Source of the DNA: Liolophura sinensis
Lineage: Eukaryota; Mollusca; Polyplacophora; Chitonida; Chitonidae
Length of the DNA stretch: 60,000 nt
Assembly (NCBI RefSeq): GCF_032854445.1
Contig: NC_088302.1
Location: 48,826,046-48,886,045, forward strand
Direction of reading: 5' to 3'
Positions 31,606 to 43,896 of this stretch are shown here, one piece after another. The position numbers and the translations under genes were made by a program. The first letter of the stretch is position 1, and every line of letters starts with the position of its first letter. Below the pieces are notes generated by a model. It saw only the letters and a program-made list of their open reading frames with translations. It was not told the DNA's origin and searched no databases.

Positions 31606-32137
31606 ACCAGAAATGCAGCAGAGTATAACAAAACACACTGTATCAAATGGATACATAAATTAAGAGGACATTGGTAAAGAAAGTGTGTATGTTATGATGA
31701 TATAGCGCTCCCTGGCGGGAAAAGAAACCCCAGAGGGCAAGTTTTATCCCGTTTAGGAGTTGACGTGAGACGGTACAGTTTATCGACATATGAGCTGAAG
31801 GTAATATATGGGTATTTGATAAATATCAAAGCTAGAAGCAAAGATTGCATGCGTATTGATATGTTTACATAATGAAAGATATGCATCGTTTAACTGAGGA
31901 TATAGGATATAGGTGATAGTAACTAAGATACTGAAGCTAAGAGTGACAATATTTACAAGGTGAATCTACGTTAACGTATATACATTTGAATGGAAGCGAT
32001 TGAAGGACACTTAGTATGGCTGACGGTAAGCAATGAGATAGGACTTTAACCTGGATTTAAAAAGAGAAACAGAATCACAGTATTTTAAGTCGAGAGGGCA
32101 ACTTATTCCATTCTATGGGACCTTTTATCTTACAAGT

Positions 32138-32446
32138 CTAGAAATTCAGATTGGTTTTATGGAAAGGCCTCTGTAAGTTGACTGACAAAGATCGTGTGGG
32201 GTAAAAATGAACCGATGATTGTTTGATAAAATAAGAACTGAAGCTGAAGGGGACAAGAATGTGTAAGCACTTAAAACTTAACTGGTTTATTTGAAATACG
32301 TTAATAGATTCAATCGACAATAGTTTGTTTTGCTTAAACAATGGGCCAGTATAGTCATGTCTTTGGGGAAAATTTATCAGTCGAACAGCACGTTTTTGAA
32401 GGCGTATCAGGCGAAGGAGGTGGGTTGTGTAAGTATTACCCCACAC
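32138..32446 (-). pseudogene. LINE ORF2 C-terminal region
   Basis: Contains WGNTYTTHLLRLIRLQKRAV, RLINFPQRHDYTGPLF, FKCLHILVPFSF and a HFYPTRS end: the family's conserved RT-thumb and C-terminal tail. Confidence 0.8.
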
Positions 32447-32740
32447 TACGTTGCAATATGTAAGTAAGGGATAAATAAGGCCATAATAAAGAATATATAA
32501 TGTTTTCTTCTTCAGAAAATATCTAATATGAGAGAGAGCACCTAGATTACGTGAAACTGTCTTGCAAATTTCGCTGATATATGTCGTCCATGTCAGTTTA
32601 TGGTTAATAGTTACTGCAAGAAAATTGATAGATGTTACATATTAGATTTCTTGTTGCTTTACATTAATATGAGGTTGGAAATGTGTTATTTTTTTCTGTT
32701 TGATGTTATAAGCATATATTTGTCATATATTTTATTAGTA

Positions 32741-33465
32741 TTAATAAAGCTTATCGAATTCTTTGTTTATTTTTATATTTAACAGTACAGGATCGGAGTC
32801 AGATAAAAAGGCACTCGTGTCATCGGCAAACAGGGTAATTCCAAGGTTAGATGCGTAGACGATATCGTTAAAATAAATTAAAAATAGCAGAGGAGTAAGA
32901 ATAGAACCTTGTGGAACACCAATGTTTTGGAGTTTGAATGAAGATTGGATGTCGTCATAAAGTAAACAGTTTCTCCGGTTAAGAGGTAACTTTCGAACCA
33001 TTTATTGGATAGACCTGTAACACCATTATGTTTCAGTTGTTATAAGAGGATAATATGATCGACTGTGTCGAATGCTTTGGCTAGGTCAAGAAAAAGAGAT
33101 ACGCTAAACTTATTTGATTCTTTGGCTTTTACGAGTTTATCATAGATGGAAATCAGAGCATGCATCGTAGAATGGTTACCCCTGAAGCCATACTTAGTTC
33201 GTTTCTAAATATATTTTCAGTTTACTAATGATTCAAATATCTGACTGAAAAAAGGCAATCTGGAAATAGGTTTGTTATTACTAAAGTCATCCATGCGTCC
33301 TGCTTTAAAAATTGGGCAGATTTTGACGACTTTTGACTTATCTGGGAAAATTCCTGTTTGAAACGACAAGTTAACTATATGGGTCAATGGATAAGACAAG
33401 AAAGCAGCTTCCATTCTCATAACAGAAGGATGAAAGCCATATACTTCAGGAGAACTTTTTTTCAA
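32741..33465 (-). pseudogene. LINE ORF2 reverse transcriptase region
   Basis: Frame 33465-33217: LTHIVNLSFQTGIFPDKSKV, VKICPIFKAGR, then PISRLPFFSQIFESLVN (RT blocks 0-1). Frame 33001-32741: NIGVPQGSILTPLLFLIYFN (block 4) and LFADDTSAF, so the FADD catalytic pair is still readable. The segment between is out of frame, but FLDLAKAFDTVDH-like sequence can be read near 33050-33100. Confidence 0.85.
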
Positions 33466-33740
33466 GCTTCTGACTGATTCACGAACTTCTTCCTATGTAC
33501 AAAGGCCTATTTAAAAACTCGGGGGATTGATCGGTGGAAGGTGGCTTCTAAAGCAATTTCAGGCAACCGGTATTTCGGATGCTAGTTTACTCGGGATGTC
33601 CTTAAAACATGTGTTAAACCCATCTGCAATTTTTTTCCGGATCAGTTACTCTAACACCATTAATGATGCACGACTTCGGTAGGTTATTACATTTTGTCTT
33701 AATTAAATTATTTATTAATTTCCACGTTCCTTTTATGCTG

Positions 33741-34070
33741 TTATTTACAGAATTTAATTTCTGGTCGAAATAATTCATTTTCGCTGAGCGTAATATGTGG
33801 TTCAGTTATTTCTATATTCCGGTATAGATCTTTTATGTTTTTGCTGCTACTCTTTAGGTGCTGTTTATACAGTATATTTTTCTCTTTAATGGAGTTACGT
33901 ATGGCTGGGGTAACCCATGGTTTTGATCTACTAGAATTTCTGTTAATATTTATGAAGGAAAAGCTTGACTGGTAAAGGTCATCTATTTTGTTGATAATAA
34001 CATAGACTTCGTTTGCGCCTGTTGATTGAAATCTCCTCCTAATCAATACCAAGGGATTAGGTTTTAACAT
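33741..34070 (-). pseudogene. LINE ORF2 linker between endonuclease and RT
   Basis: Contains SKPWVTPAIRNSIKEKNILY, then KQHLKSSS, the usual PWxTxxIxxSIKxKNxLY linker before the reverse transcriptase. Confidence 0.75.
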
Positions 34071-35288
34071 TTGCTTTAGTACTCTCTGATAGGTTTCTTA
34101 TTTTTAAGTACTCCACGTTTTTCGATGTGTGATCTTCAGCACGTGATAATTTTTTGATGTAGAATATAAGTACATGATCTGTTATGTCGATTGGTAAGAT
34201 ACCAGATGTTACGGTTGAGTTCATGTGACTAGTGAAAAAATTGTCTATCAGAGTTGATGTGCTTCTAGTTATTCTTGTTGGTGTGGTGATCAATGGGAAT
34301 AAATAGCCTGATTTAAGGATTTCTAAGGAGTCGTTTGAGAGGAAGTGTTGGTGAGATTTGAACAGGTCTATGTTGAAATCACCAAAAAATGTACAAAACT
34401 TTCTGATTTTATTTTATCTAATAAAGCATTAAGCTGATTGTTAAAGAAGTGAAGATCTTTCCCAGGAGGTCTATAAAATAACCCAATAAGATGTTTTTCG
34501 TTATTTATTTATATTTCCAAAAATATACTTTGGTATTCGCCGTTTTCATTAACTTGAGAAAGGTCATCTCTATCGAAACATTTATTTATACAGTTATGGA
34601 CAAAAAGAACAAGACCCCCACCCTTCCGTTTGGAACGAGACGAGTAAAACGAATTGTAATTGGGAATTTTACACAAATCCTGAGTTCCAGTCAGCTTTCT
34701 GAAATACCAACGAAGGTGACTATGCTGTAGTGATCCTATGTACGGGATAATCTCTGAATGATGTTTCCGAAGACAGCGAGCATTAAAGTGAAGGAAAGAT
34801 AATGTATTAGAATCGAGCAATGTGGTAGAAGTTGCTAGCTCGTTAAAAGAATTTTCAAGGTAATAGTTTGATTGATACTCGTTTAAAACACGCCAAAACT
34901 CGTGTTTATCTAAGAAGTTGTCAGTAAGATACCGCGTGCCTTCCGTAACATTAATGTCAATAGGGTTAAAACACAAGTTGTCAAAATCAGGAAAAGGGTG
35001 TTGGTATGATATCTCAGAACTGTGAGAGTCTAAATTTATGTGCTCCATTTCCTCTGAGCTGAAAAACGGAAGAGTTTCTAGAAATATTCTGCCCTCATAG
35101 CTATCTACGCTATCCACCATTATGACGAGAGGTAATGGCTGAGTAGTAAACCAGACCACAGTGTCCTTCACTTCCATCGCATTTTGTATGATCGAAAACA
35201 CGCCCAAAATACATATAAATAGAAAAGATAAAAACAAAGTATACAAACAACGGGCACATGATAAAATGAACACTGTACCAGGCCACAC
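34057..35288 (-). pseudogene. LINE ORF2 apurinic-type endonuclease region
   Basis: Frame 35288-34509 has an unfamiliar N-terminal part, then LSFLHFNARCLRKHHSEI, a degraded middle, RKGGGLVLFVHN and ending YQSIFLEI. After a break, minus-strand reading near 34370-34510 gives LIGLFYRPPGK and, with a frameshift, a GDFNIDL-like stretch. Frame 34293-34057 continues with TPTRITRSTSTLIDNFFTSH and DITDHVLIF. Order and motifs are those of the EEP endonuclease. Confidence 0.8.
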
Positions 35289-35359
35289 ACAGGGCTCGGT
35301 TTGAATAGGTTCAGGCTAAATCGTGATCCACAGCCTTCCAGACATATCCAAAACAACAA

Positions 35360-35995
35360 CAACATCAGAAAATCATTGCAAAGTTTAGTAGAAGTTAAGC
35401 ATAAGATATGCATTCGCTTGAACAGACATCATGACAAAATTCAAAATTAATGACATCTTCATTATTTAAGCACTTATCAGGTTCCATTGTTTTCAAGTTT
35501 GGACATGGCAAACTCAACAGTATACCATTTGGAGTTCAACATTAGAACATCATAGTTTCATTGCCAAGTTTAACAGGATTAAGAAAGGGAATGGATGTGT
35601 TTGAACAGGTATCATGACAAAGTTAGAAATTTATGTCATCTGCAGCATTTATACACCTATCAAGTTCCATTGTTCATATTTAGGTCTAGACATATCAAAC
35701 CCAACAGTGTACTACATGGAGTTCAACTTTAGAACATCAGAACATCATTGCCGGGTTTAGCAGAAATTCAGCTTTGGAATATGCATGCACTTGAACAGAC
35801 AACATGAACAAATTAGAAATTAATGACATCTTCTGCATTTATACACTTATAAAGTTAATTTGTTCAAATTAAGTCTAAACATATCTAACACAACAGTATA
35901 CTACATGAAGTTCAACATTTAGAACATCAGAGTGTCATTGCTAAGTTTAGCAGAAGATGAGCATGGGGAATATGTATGTGTATCATGACAAAGAG
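35360..35995. repeat. Tandem array of about 187-bp units, 3.4 copies
   Basis: The ATTGC...AAGTTTAGCAGAA landmark recurs at 35375, 35560, 35747 and 35937 (spacing 185-190). Other shared blocks: CACTTATCAGGTTCCATTGT, CAACAGTATACTACATGGAG, TTCAACATTAGAACATCA, TTGAACAGACATCATGACAA. It sits between ORF1 and ORF2 of the LINE. Confidence 0.9.
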
Positions 35996-35999
35996 ATAT

Positions 36000-36560
36000 T
36001 AAGCAGGACAGTACAGTTTGTTATTGTGTTTTTAATGTTAAACACAATAAATAAAAATAATATGCCATACATCAGAAGATATCAAAAAGGTAGGGGACAC
36101 AATCTGGAACAACAGTAAACAAGTTATCTCCCATTGTACATTCCACTACCATGTTTGCGAAAGATGTAACTCCAGATGAAGATAACTTTTTCCATTAGTT
36201 TCTTTTTCAATAAATGAATTTCAATATATGAGGTATTATCAGTTTATACTCCTTGTGTAACAACACGGTAATACCTTAAGTTACAGAAGAAAAATACAAA
36301 AAAAGGTGGGCATGTATGTGCATAAAGCACAAAACTGCACAAACTTGGGTTGGTTATCACTTGGATAGCGTATGATACTGATCCTGTACATATATTGGGC
36401 TGATGGAGTGAGATATCTGATCTTATTAAACACATAAAATCACTTTTATGTGAAGAGATGCCTCAAAGACATGCGATAATACCTGCTACTCCTGGAAAAT
36501 TTCTCAGGGGCCCACTCCATTACCTGGTCTTGTCTCCAACACCACCTTTGTATCTACTAC
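36000..36560. other. LINE spacer or inserted DNA, no recognisable content
   Basis: Between ORF1's stop and the 187-bp array. No domain readable on either strand. Confidence 0.4.
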
Positions 36561-36561
36561 T

Positions 36562-37486
36562 CTAATTCTGTTTTTTGCCCCCAGAAGATCTCAAACCATA
36601 CGCCAAATTGGCTAGCCTCCCTCCCTCACGTTTGAGATCTGGTGGCAAGTCAGTTTTGATGCTAATTTTTTTTCTTCGAAGTACAGTAGTGGCCCTTAGA
36701 ATGTTGTCTTTACCTTTTACATAGACTAATTTCATAATTATGGGTGAGGGAGCACCGGGTGTGTGATTTAGAGCATTGGTAGACCGTGGGAGTCGATGGA
36801 CATTCACAATAGGTAAATCTCTGGCCCATTCATCACCGAGCTTCATCTCTTCAGACAGGAACGTTCGTATAACAAAGTCAGTATTTTCATTCCCACTAGG
36901 TTTGGGGATACCGTAGAACAAGAGTCTGTTCTTACGATCATGAATTTCGAGTCGTATGATTCTTTTCTCCATTTCAGTGATATAGTTAATGAGCTTGTTT
37001 TCAGTATTTTGTAAAGTCTTTTTAGTTAAACGAACTTTATGGAATGTGAAGCTCAACGATTTTTCCGTGTCTACAATGTTGAGCTCAGCTTGACAAACTT
37101 GTTTGGCGATCACGCGAACTTCGACTTTAATGGTTTTTATATCATCTTCAACAATGGAGATTTGTCATTCATAGATAAGATTATCCTCTGTAGATCAGGG
37201 TTTGTGACCACGGCTGGTAAATTCCCTGTTGTGCTTGTCACGCCAGTGTTGGCAAATGTTGTTGTTGTTGTTGAAGAATGTTCGAATTCCAAATCTGACT
37301 CACACATACCAGTATCAGCCTCAAAATCAGCAGAATCCTAAGATGCATTTTTTGCTCCCTTCTTACCAGACTTCTGTTTTTCCTTAGAAGCCGTCGTAGG
37401 GATCGTAGAGGCAACCAGTGAAATAGTTCCCCCCCCCCCCCCCGCGTATGGCCTGATATTTTACTAGCTGTCACACTGCCCGCCAT
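36562..37486 (-). pseudogene. LINE ORF1p: N-terminal region, coiled coil, RRM
   Basis: Starts ATGGCGGGCAGTGTGACAG near 37486. After a low-complexity Thr/Ser region, the frame 37113-36562 has a heptad-like helix (about residues 20-55), then HDRKNRLLFYGIPK, the start of the ORF1 RRM domain, followed by FVIRTFLSEEMKL, VHRLPRS and PIIMKLVYVKGKDNILRA. The first part is interrupted by frameshifts and stops (about 37238-37113), with a C run near 37430. Confidence 0.8.
37426..37443. repeat. Poly-C tract within LINE ORF1
   Basis: Uninterrupted C run (G on the coding strand, reading as Gly) near the ORF1 start. Length may vary or be mis-called, which would shift the ORF1 frame. Confidence 0.7.
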
Positions 37487-37490
37487 CTTG

Positions 37491-38829
37491 ATCCATGTAC
37501 ATCAGGCGTCTAAGGCGTATATTTATTTAGTTGTGATCATTATTATTTTTTGGATTGGTACATCCAACTGAGTTACTTCCGTATGACGCACCAGTAACTG
37601 ATACACACAACCAGGTAAATAGTGCAGGCTACACGTGCCTATGACGCTCTTATACAGATGGGTTTAGACCATGCTTTTGTAATCCGTGATTAAAAGAAAC
37701 AAGAACCATCAACTGATCGGTGCATGGCATCTGAATTGTGCAATGCTCAACGCTATTTTCCGAAACGATGTCAGAAAAGTTGTCAATATAAAACATTTCC
37801 TGTTTTGTTTTTTAATCTAGAACAGAACAGCTGATAAGACATTAGCATATAGGCCCACTGTGATGTCTGTCAGCAACATATTACAGTGAACAGTTACAAA
37901 AAGGGGGCGGTCACGGATTACGAATAAGACAGATCGCCAGCTATGATATTTCACTGAAATACAACACCACAACTAGTACGGACTAGTGTTAGAGTCACTT
38001 ATACTGTACTTACCTCGTTTTGATCTATTTAGATGTTTATTCTCTCTCGTCGACAGTTAAGGATCGCGTGTCTGTATGATGATTAAATCGTGCGTTTAGC
38101 GCGGTATACTGTTAGCTAACAGGTAATATACACGTGGGAAGTCAGTTCCTCTTATCGAACAAGTTCACGCCATGTCAATTTACACACTGAGGTAGCAGTT
38201 GGTTTGCATTTTCCGTCAAAACTGACCTACAGAACCTTGTTCACGTGAGTCGGCTGGCTTCGGGTCTTTCCGTGTGCTTTCGTGCAAAGATAAACAATAT
38301 CGGACAAACTAAACGTTATCTTATCTACTTCCCCATTTCTACTTTTTATGAAGGCGGGTTTACACCACAGAGGCATACTGGGATAATTGATTTTATTTAT
38401 GACAGGAAAGTCAAAAATGCATTTTTTCCTGTGAAGTTGAAACTTGTGCTTCATACAAACCCCTTGCTCCAAGAATGGGGAATATTTTCCATCCTCTACA
38501 GAAAGTCGCGCCTATGCTGTATAGTCCGACCTCTTTGTGAAAGACAGATTTACAGCCTTTGAGAAAACAACTAAAGTTTTAATGCCAGTAAGGTCAACCT
38601 GACCTTATATGTCATTTCTTGTGATCAACATTCAGACTTCTCGGTTTTCACACAGAGAGAATGTTAGAATGCTACACCAATAACCAATCACGTTCCCCGG
38701 CTGAGACGACTACATTTTCGTGAGTGAGTGGCTGGCTGGTTGACTGCTTTATTACCCAAATGACTGCTTCACCGTTTGATTAGAAAATTTTTAATTGTTA
38801 TAGATTTTAAGAAGAATGGTTGAGCAGTG
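37491..38829. other. No recognisable feature
   Basis: A 105-codon plus frame at 38245-38562 and an 81-codon minus frame overlap here; neither shows a domain I know. Confidence 0.35.
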
Positions 38830-38958
38830 TATTTATTTATTTATTTGATTGGTGTTTTACGCCGTATTCAACAATATTTCACTTATACGACGGCGGCCAA
38901 AATTATGGTGGGTGGAAACCGGGCACAGCCCGGGGGAAAACCACGACCATCCGCAGTC
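38830..38958 (-). mobile_element. SINE-A copy, 5'-truncated, with 10-bp target-site duplication
   Basis: TTGAGCAGTG at 38820-38829 and 38959-38968 flanks a copy running from the TATTTATTTATTTGATTGGT tail to CCATCCGCAG. The head and half the core are absent. Confidence 0.95.
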
Positions 38959-39509
38959 TTGAGCAGTGCCTGATTAGTTTGAACACAAGCGCATCATGGG
39001 CTTATGATACACTACAAATGCCTGCGTTATATCAATAAAAATCAATTCAGATTTTTTTGCCAACTATTTTAGTAACTAAACAGATACATATAGATAGGCC
39101 CAACCATGTGTTCCTAAAAAAATCATATATTTATGTAAACAGTATATCACGAGGTAGACGAGATTGTTATATGATATACATTTTTTACGTTGACGATCAC
39201 ATTATTAATAATAAAACACAATAGTACTGCACTGCATGCTTACCGAATATAGGCGTGCAGAGGCATGTAGCCCTACTGTAAAGGGAGGCTACTCGTGTGG
39301 GTATGACGTGCATTTCACGGAACATCTTAAAAGCTTAGTCGAGTTTTACCCGAAATACTCGAATAGCCTTACAGCTTTTTAACATAGTATACGTCATTAT
39401 GCCCATTACGCAGGTTACAGAGATATTCTACATTTTTCCGTTATGGATTTGTTTATAAATATTATATGGCACAGACGTCTTTTTGTTCATTTAGTACTTT
39501 TTGGGGGGA

Positions 39510-39548
39510 ATTGGTGTGTTACGCCGTACTCAAGACTATTTTACTTAT
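39510..39548 (-). mobile_element. SINE-A tail fragment
   Basis: GGAATTGGTGTGTTACGCCG, TACTCAAGACTATTTTACTT. Confidence 0.65.
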
Positions 39549-40656
39549 ATACATACGTTATTTTCCAAACTCGCTTACTTCACTGTACCACCAACACATT
39601 TTGTACAAAAAACACGAACAACGTCAAGGTCAATAGGGTCACAGCGATGAGACCTGATACCAGTCCGGAAAATAATAACTGGTACATAGGCCCACGTGTT
39701 CACTTCTATCTATAAAAATGTACATTTGATTCCATCGGTTCCCCAAAGCATTTTATAGATTAATGTTACCTATATGTCCGCGTGAGGTACATCAGCGGGC
39801 ATGTTAACCCTAAACAAGTCCACATCTATCACACGAGATCGAAAGGTCCAATTTCCCTAGTGGTGACCAGGATGGAAATCGAGCGAAGGTGCACCATGTA
39901 TGTGACAGCACATTTGAAAACAGAGACTATTTTCATAGCGTAACCACAACAGCGGCATTTATAGATGTTAAGAAAACACATTAGACCAAACAGCATGCAA
40001 AGTCTAGCTGCATGGAAATGCCTAACTTTCGCTATAATTGTGAACAAAATTACCTAATGTTAGTTTGAATGTTTGAAGGTGTACCACCAAACTTGTATCT
40101 ACTCTCCTCATAAAGGCACTACAAGAAGTGCAGTAATTTTGGAAAAAGTACTGTTGTACAGTTGCAAAAAAATCAGGTGTCAACCATATGTGGATTCTTA
40201 AAAACTCCAAATGTCTCACCTAAGCACTGAACGCTCAAATACACGTACAGTATAAATACATCTCTACTTGAGATTTTTCTCTATACTGCTGTTCATCACA
40301 CAGATTTAATTGATAGAATACCGTTAATGATCCCCTCAGTTTTTAATAAAACTGATCACTGCTACATTAACGTTAAAAGCAACAAAAGTCTCCCTCGGTT
40401 CAGGTACATACATCTATATGTCATCTATACAAAATTTGGAGAAAACATATATCAACAATGTATAAGTAGTCCGACAGGCACAAATTCCCCCCACCCCACG
40501 CCCGCTTTGGCTGACCTATACATTTCGACTTTATGCAGAAACAATTAAGGAGTAATCTTCAACAGGTCTGATCTTGCATGGGCCAAAATGGTTCTTCTCT
40601 TTATCACCCGAGGGATAGTTCCAATTTTGACATCGTAAATTATCGGTTATACTTGG
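39549..40656. other. No recognisable feature
   Basis: AT-rich unique sequence, only short meaningless frames. Confidence 0.35.
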
Positions 40657-41215
40657 ACAACAATATACCGAAAGGTCCTGCGTATGGCGTAACATATCTT
40701 GCCTTGTACCATTTGTAAGGTCTTGTATGTTAGGTGACGATTTCAATGAACGCCACAAGTTATTATTCCAAAACTAGTGTGTAAAAATTTTACAATGAAT
40801 GTAATTCTCTTCCAGGTAATATGGATAAAGCGTCCAAAATCTCTGGCACTCTACTTCATCACTGTGTATAATTCGGTTTAAACCGGGACTAGAGACTATA
40901 TTCATCGTGTAAAATTAGATCGCAACAGTAGATATATGAACAGTTGCGATTAAAGTGCAGCCGAGATACATATTTTATTTATCGTCAACTTATATACTAG
41001 CATGGTTAACAATTTGAGTACTGATTTCACCCAGTCGTGTAGAACATACCTTACTCCTTGTCAACATCACTGAAAACTGCTGACTGCTTCTCTGTTCATA
41101 ATTTGGTCATAATATCGCACTTTATATTCTTTCTTAGTTCTTTGGTGGTGTGTGTTATAGGTCGTTTTCTGAATTGGCCTTGCAGTTATTGACCTGGAAA
41201 GTCCATACTTATCTA
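40657..41215 (-). repeat. Dispersed repeat R1, copy 2
   Basis: On the minus strand: CCAGGTCAATAACTGCAAGG, CACACACCACCAAAGAACTA, GGTATGTTCTACACGACTGG, GTGAAATCAGTACTCAAATT, AAAATATGTATCTCGGCTGC, GCAACTGTTCATATATC, GAGTGCCAGAGAT, then CATACGCAGGACCTTTCGGT. Matches copies 1, 3 and 4 over different lengths. Confidence 0.75.
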
Positions 41216-43204
41216 TCTGCTACATGTTGCCTGAAATGAGGAGGTGGTGCTGAAACTTGCCACCCACAATGGAAGTATTCATCACGATTGTACATACATG
41301 TATACACACACCGCCATTGAATTGCTGCGCCTAGCATGTCGGATTAAATATATCGATGTTCTCGTGTAAAGTATGGCTGTATCAAATTGTTTTTTACAAT
41401 ATACGTTGAAGTAGACAATTTTAAAATCTGTACTGGCCAGTTCTTGTCACGATGTACCCGAGTTACTGTTCATTTAGGATGAAAGCCCATTGAACCAGGC
41501 CGTATTTGACTAAAGTCAAAAGTTAGGAACACAACATTATGCATGGTTTATGGCCCAGGAGGTTCAAACTGTGACAGATATGTCTTAACATAACACTTAC
41601 TGATAACACAAAAATAAGTATTTAAATGAATCTCCGATATTAGGCATAACTGGGGCTGTCCATTATCATATCCTGTCATATAACGCCACATGTACATTCA
41701 TACTGGCACCGACTAGAAAAAGGCTGGCAAGTACATGTAATAGAAGTAAAGCAGAATAGGAGAATAGGGCTGGAATGAGTCACTGTGCACACCATGGATA
41801 CTTCATTTTCTAAAATGAAACATGTGACTACTTGTTATCCGGAACACGCGAATCCGTATCCGTAGCTCTTCAACCTAAAATTCGATATTCTCAAGACCTA
41901 TTTTCAGCAACCATTAAGACCAATGAAAAGAGAAGAAAAACTGGTATCCATTTTCCAAGAATCCAAGAATCATCAATTTTCTGAGGTAGATGCCGAAAGC
42001 ACTTCCACAGGAGAAGTCAAAAACAGATTTGAAGCTTATAAACCATGCACGCAAAGTCCTTCCAGCACATATATAAGCTGGTGCGCTCGAACTGTTCGTG
42101 GTGACAATAAAGGGTTCATTGTTTGCTCAGTCTAACTTACGTTGCGTCTTCCATCCACACATGGTGAGCATGTATATGTGCATCTCAGGTCAGGACCCTT
42201 GGAATAATTTCCAAGGGTCGGTGGTTTACCCCGTGCTCTTCGAGTAAGTGAAAACAATAATAAATAATAATCGCTAATATTAAACAAAAGTAAATGATAA
42301 CTGAAGGATAAAAGCGCAGCCCTGGTAGCTTTAAAAGACTAGACCAAGCGTATTTTTGCATTCATAAAGTTTCCCAAGGAAAGCATTAAAAGTAAAACTT
42401 TTTCATATGGAACAACCGATATATCACCGTTCAAAGTAAGTAAAATCAGGTACATTGAGACAATAGAAAGGGCCACCATGTTATCAGTTTTAACCCAACA
42501 GTTACAAGTTAATTTTATAACCCAAAGACACAGCTGTTTGCGCCCGAACCGCATGAATGACACGACATTGTGTTTGCGATTGCTCTAACGTGGCGGATTT
42601 TAATACCTCGTAAGAATTCCTGATTGAGAACGGACTTAAGCATTTGAGAAAAAAATACCTGTCGTCGTTTAAGTCTCTTGCCAAACAACTATATATTATA
42701 TATTATTTGTTGTCATTTCTTTTAATGTATGATGGAGATATGTTGGCATTCAGCCAACCAGCAAGGAATAATACACACTTGCCAAAGGCCGTTTGGATGA
42801 CTTTTTTTTATCTGTTCTTTTTCACTGACGTCTCCTTTATAGACGACCTTTTGTTATGGAGATAGAATTCGTCCTCTAATTACTGCTTTCTGCCTTTGTT
42901 TCAGAAAAGTTCAGATATATATTGGTGCAGCTAAATGGCAGCTCCCTAGAAGGCGCATTGTCAATGTCAAGATTGATCTTTAATTGCGCCGGAGAATTAC
43001 ATTAGGACATAAACCGCCATAGGCTTAGTGACACATATTTGCTTAAGATGCATAGGTGTGATACTTACATGTACATTTTCTATTACTTAAATTGAAACAA
43101 TGACTTGCCATCCCACACTACGCTAGCCACACAACCAGATGATGTATCTTTTTAGTCAAGAAATCTTACATATACGATATTGCACATGGAACCGTATGAT
43201 TATT
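41216..43204. other. No recognisable feature
   Basis: Low-complexity AT-rich segments; no domain or confident exon. Confidence 0.35.
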
Positions 43205-43260
43205 TAAACGATGTCTCATTTTAGTAAGTACGACGTTAAACCCCAAACACTTACTCACTC
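43205..43260 (+). mobile_element. SINE-B 3' end fragment
   Basis: TTTTAGTAAGTACGACGTTA, AACCCCAAACACTTACTCAC: the family's 3' end. Confidence 0.6.
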
Positions 43261-43369
43261 ATTTTAGTAATTCCCGTTCATACATGTAGTTGTGTTGAAA
43301 TAATGACTGATATCAGTCTGTCCAATTACGGGGAGACGATGCAGTATATACTCTCCGAGATATCCATCT

Positions 43370-43725
43370 AACGTTGACATTCGGTACAAGGACAGTACTG
43401 CCGTGGATAACGTATCTTTGAGGTATTCATGTAACTTTATTTATTTATCTATTTAATTGGTGTTTTACGCCGTACTCAAGAATATTTCACTTATACGACG
43501 GCGGCCAGCATTATGGTGGGTGGAAACCGGGCAGAGCCCGGGGGAAACCCACGACCATCCGCAGGTTGCTGACAAACCTTCCCACTTACGGTCGGAGAGG
43601 AAGCCAGCATGAGCTGTTAACCAACTGAGCCACGGAGGCCCCACGAATATTCATGTAACATTGACATTCGGTATAAAGACAGAACTGCCGTGGATAACGT
43701 ACCCTTGAGGTATCCATGTAATATT
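43370..43725. repeat. 63-bp tandem pair interrupted by a SINE-A
   Basis: GTTGACATTCGGTACAAGGA, CAGTACTGCCGTGGATAACG, TATCTTTGAGGTATTCATGTAA occurs once left of the SINE and again right of it (ATTGACATTCGGTATAAAGA...), with the start of a third unit (ATATTGACAGT). The SINE inserted into the first copy's end. Confidence 0.85.
43436..43647 (-). mobile_element. SINE-A copy with head and tail but an internal deletion; 12-bp target-site duplication
   Basis: Flanked by TATTCATGTAAC at 43424-43435 and 43648-43659. The tail and core match 25126-25386 closely, but after GCCAGCATGAGCTG it jumps straight to TTAACCAACTGAGCCACGGA, losing about 65 bases including the B-box region. Confidence 0.95.
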
Positions 43726-43896
43726 GACAGTGGGTAACTTATCGCTTTATGCGACAAAACCGATTCATCTCTTGTGCGTCGTATAACACCAGTTCCGAAT
43801 GGAATGTGTGAAAAATAACATGTAGGCCTAAATAGTAAATAAAGTTGGTAAGAGAGACGTATGAGAGAAGCAGCCGTCAGTTTTCAGATATGCAGG

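Larger units (their letters stand above)
31561..37490 (-). mobile_element. Decayed non-LTR (LINE) retrotransposon, about 5.9 kb
   Basis: Minus-strand order: ORF1 (37486-36562), spacer holding a tandem array, ORF2 endonuclease (about 35110-34057), linker, reverse transcriptase (33465-32741), C-terminal region (32446-32138), 3' UTR and an (AAATA)n(ATA)n tail at 31605-31561. Protein pieces fall in different frames with stops between, so it is inactive. The C-terminal WGNTY...LQKRAVRLIN and the short-repeat tail suggest the CR1/L2/Jockey group, but the clade is not certain. Confidence 0.85.

Noticed and set aside
34491-34730. 79-codon plus-strand frame
   Set aside because: Shadow of the LINE endonuclease region.
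37039-37341. 100-codon plus-strand frame
   Set aside because: Shadow of LINE ORF1 on the minus strand.
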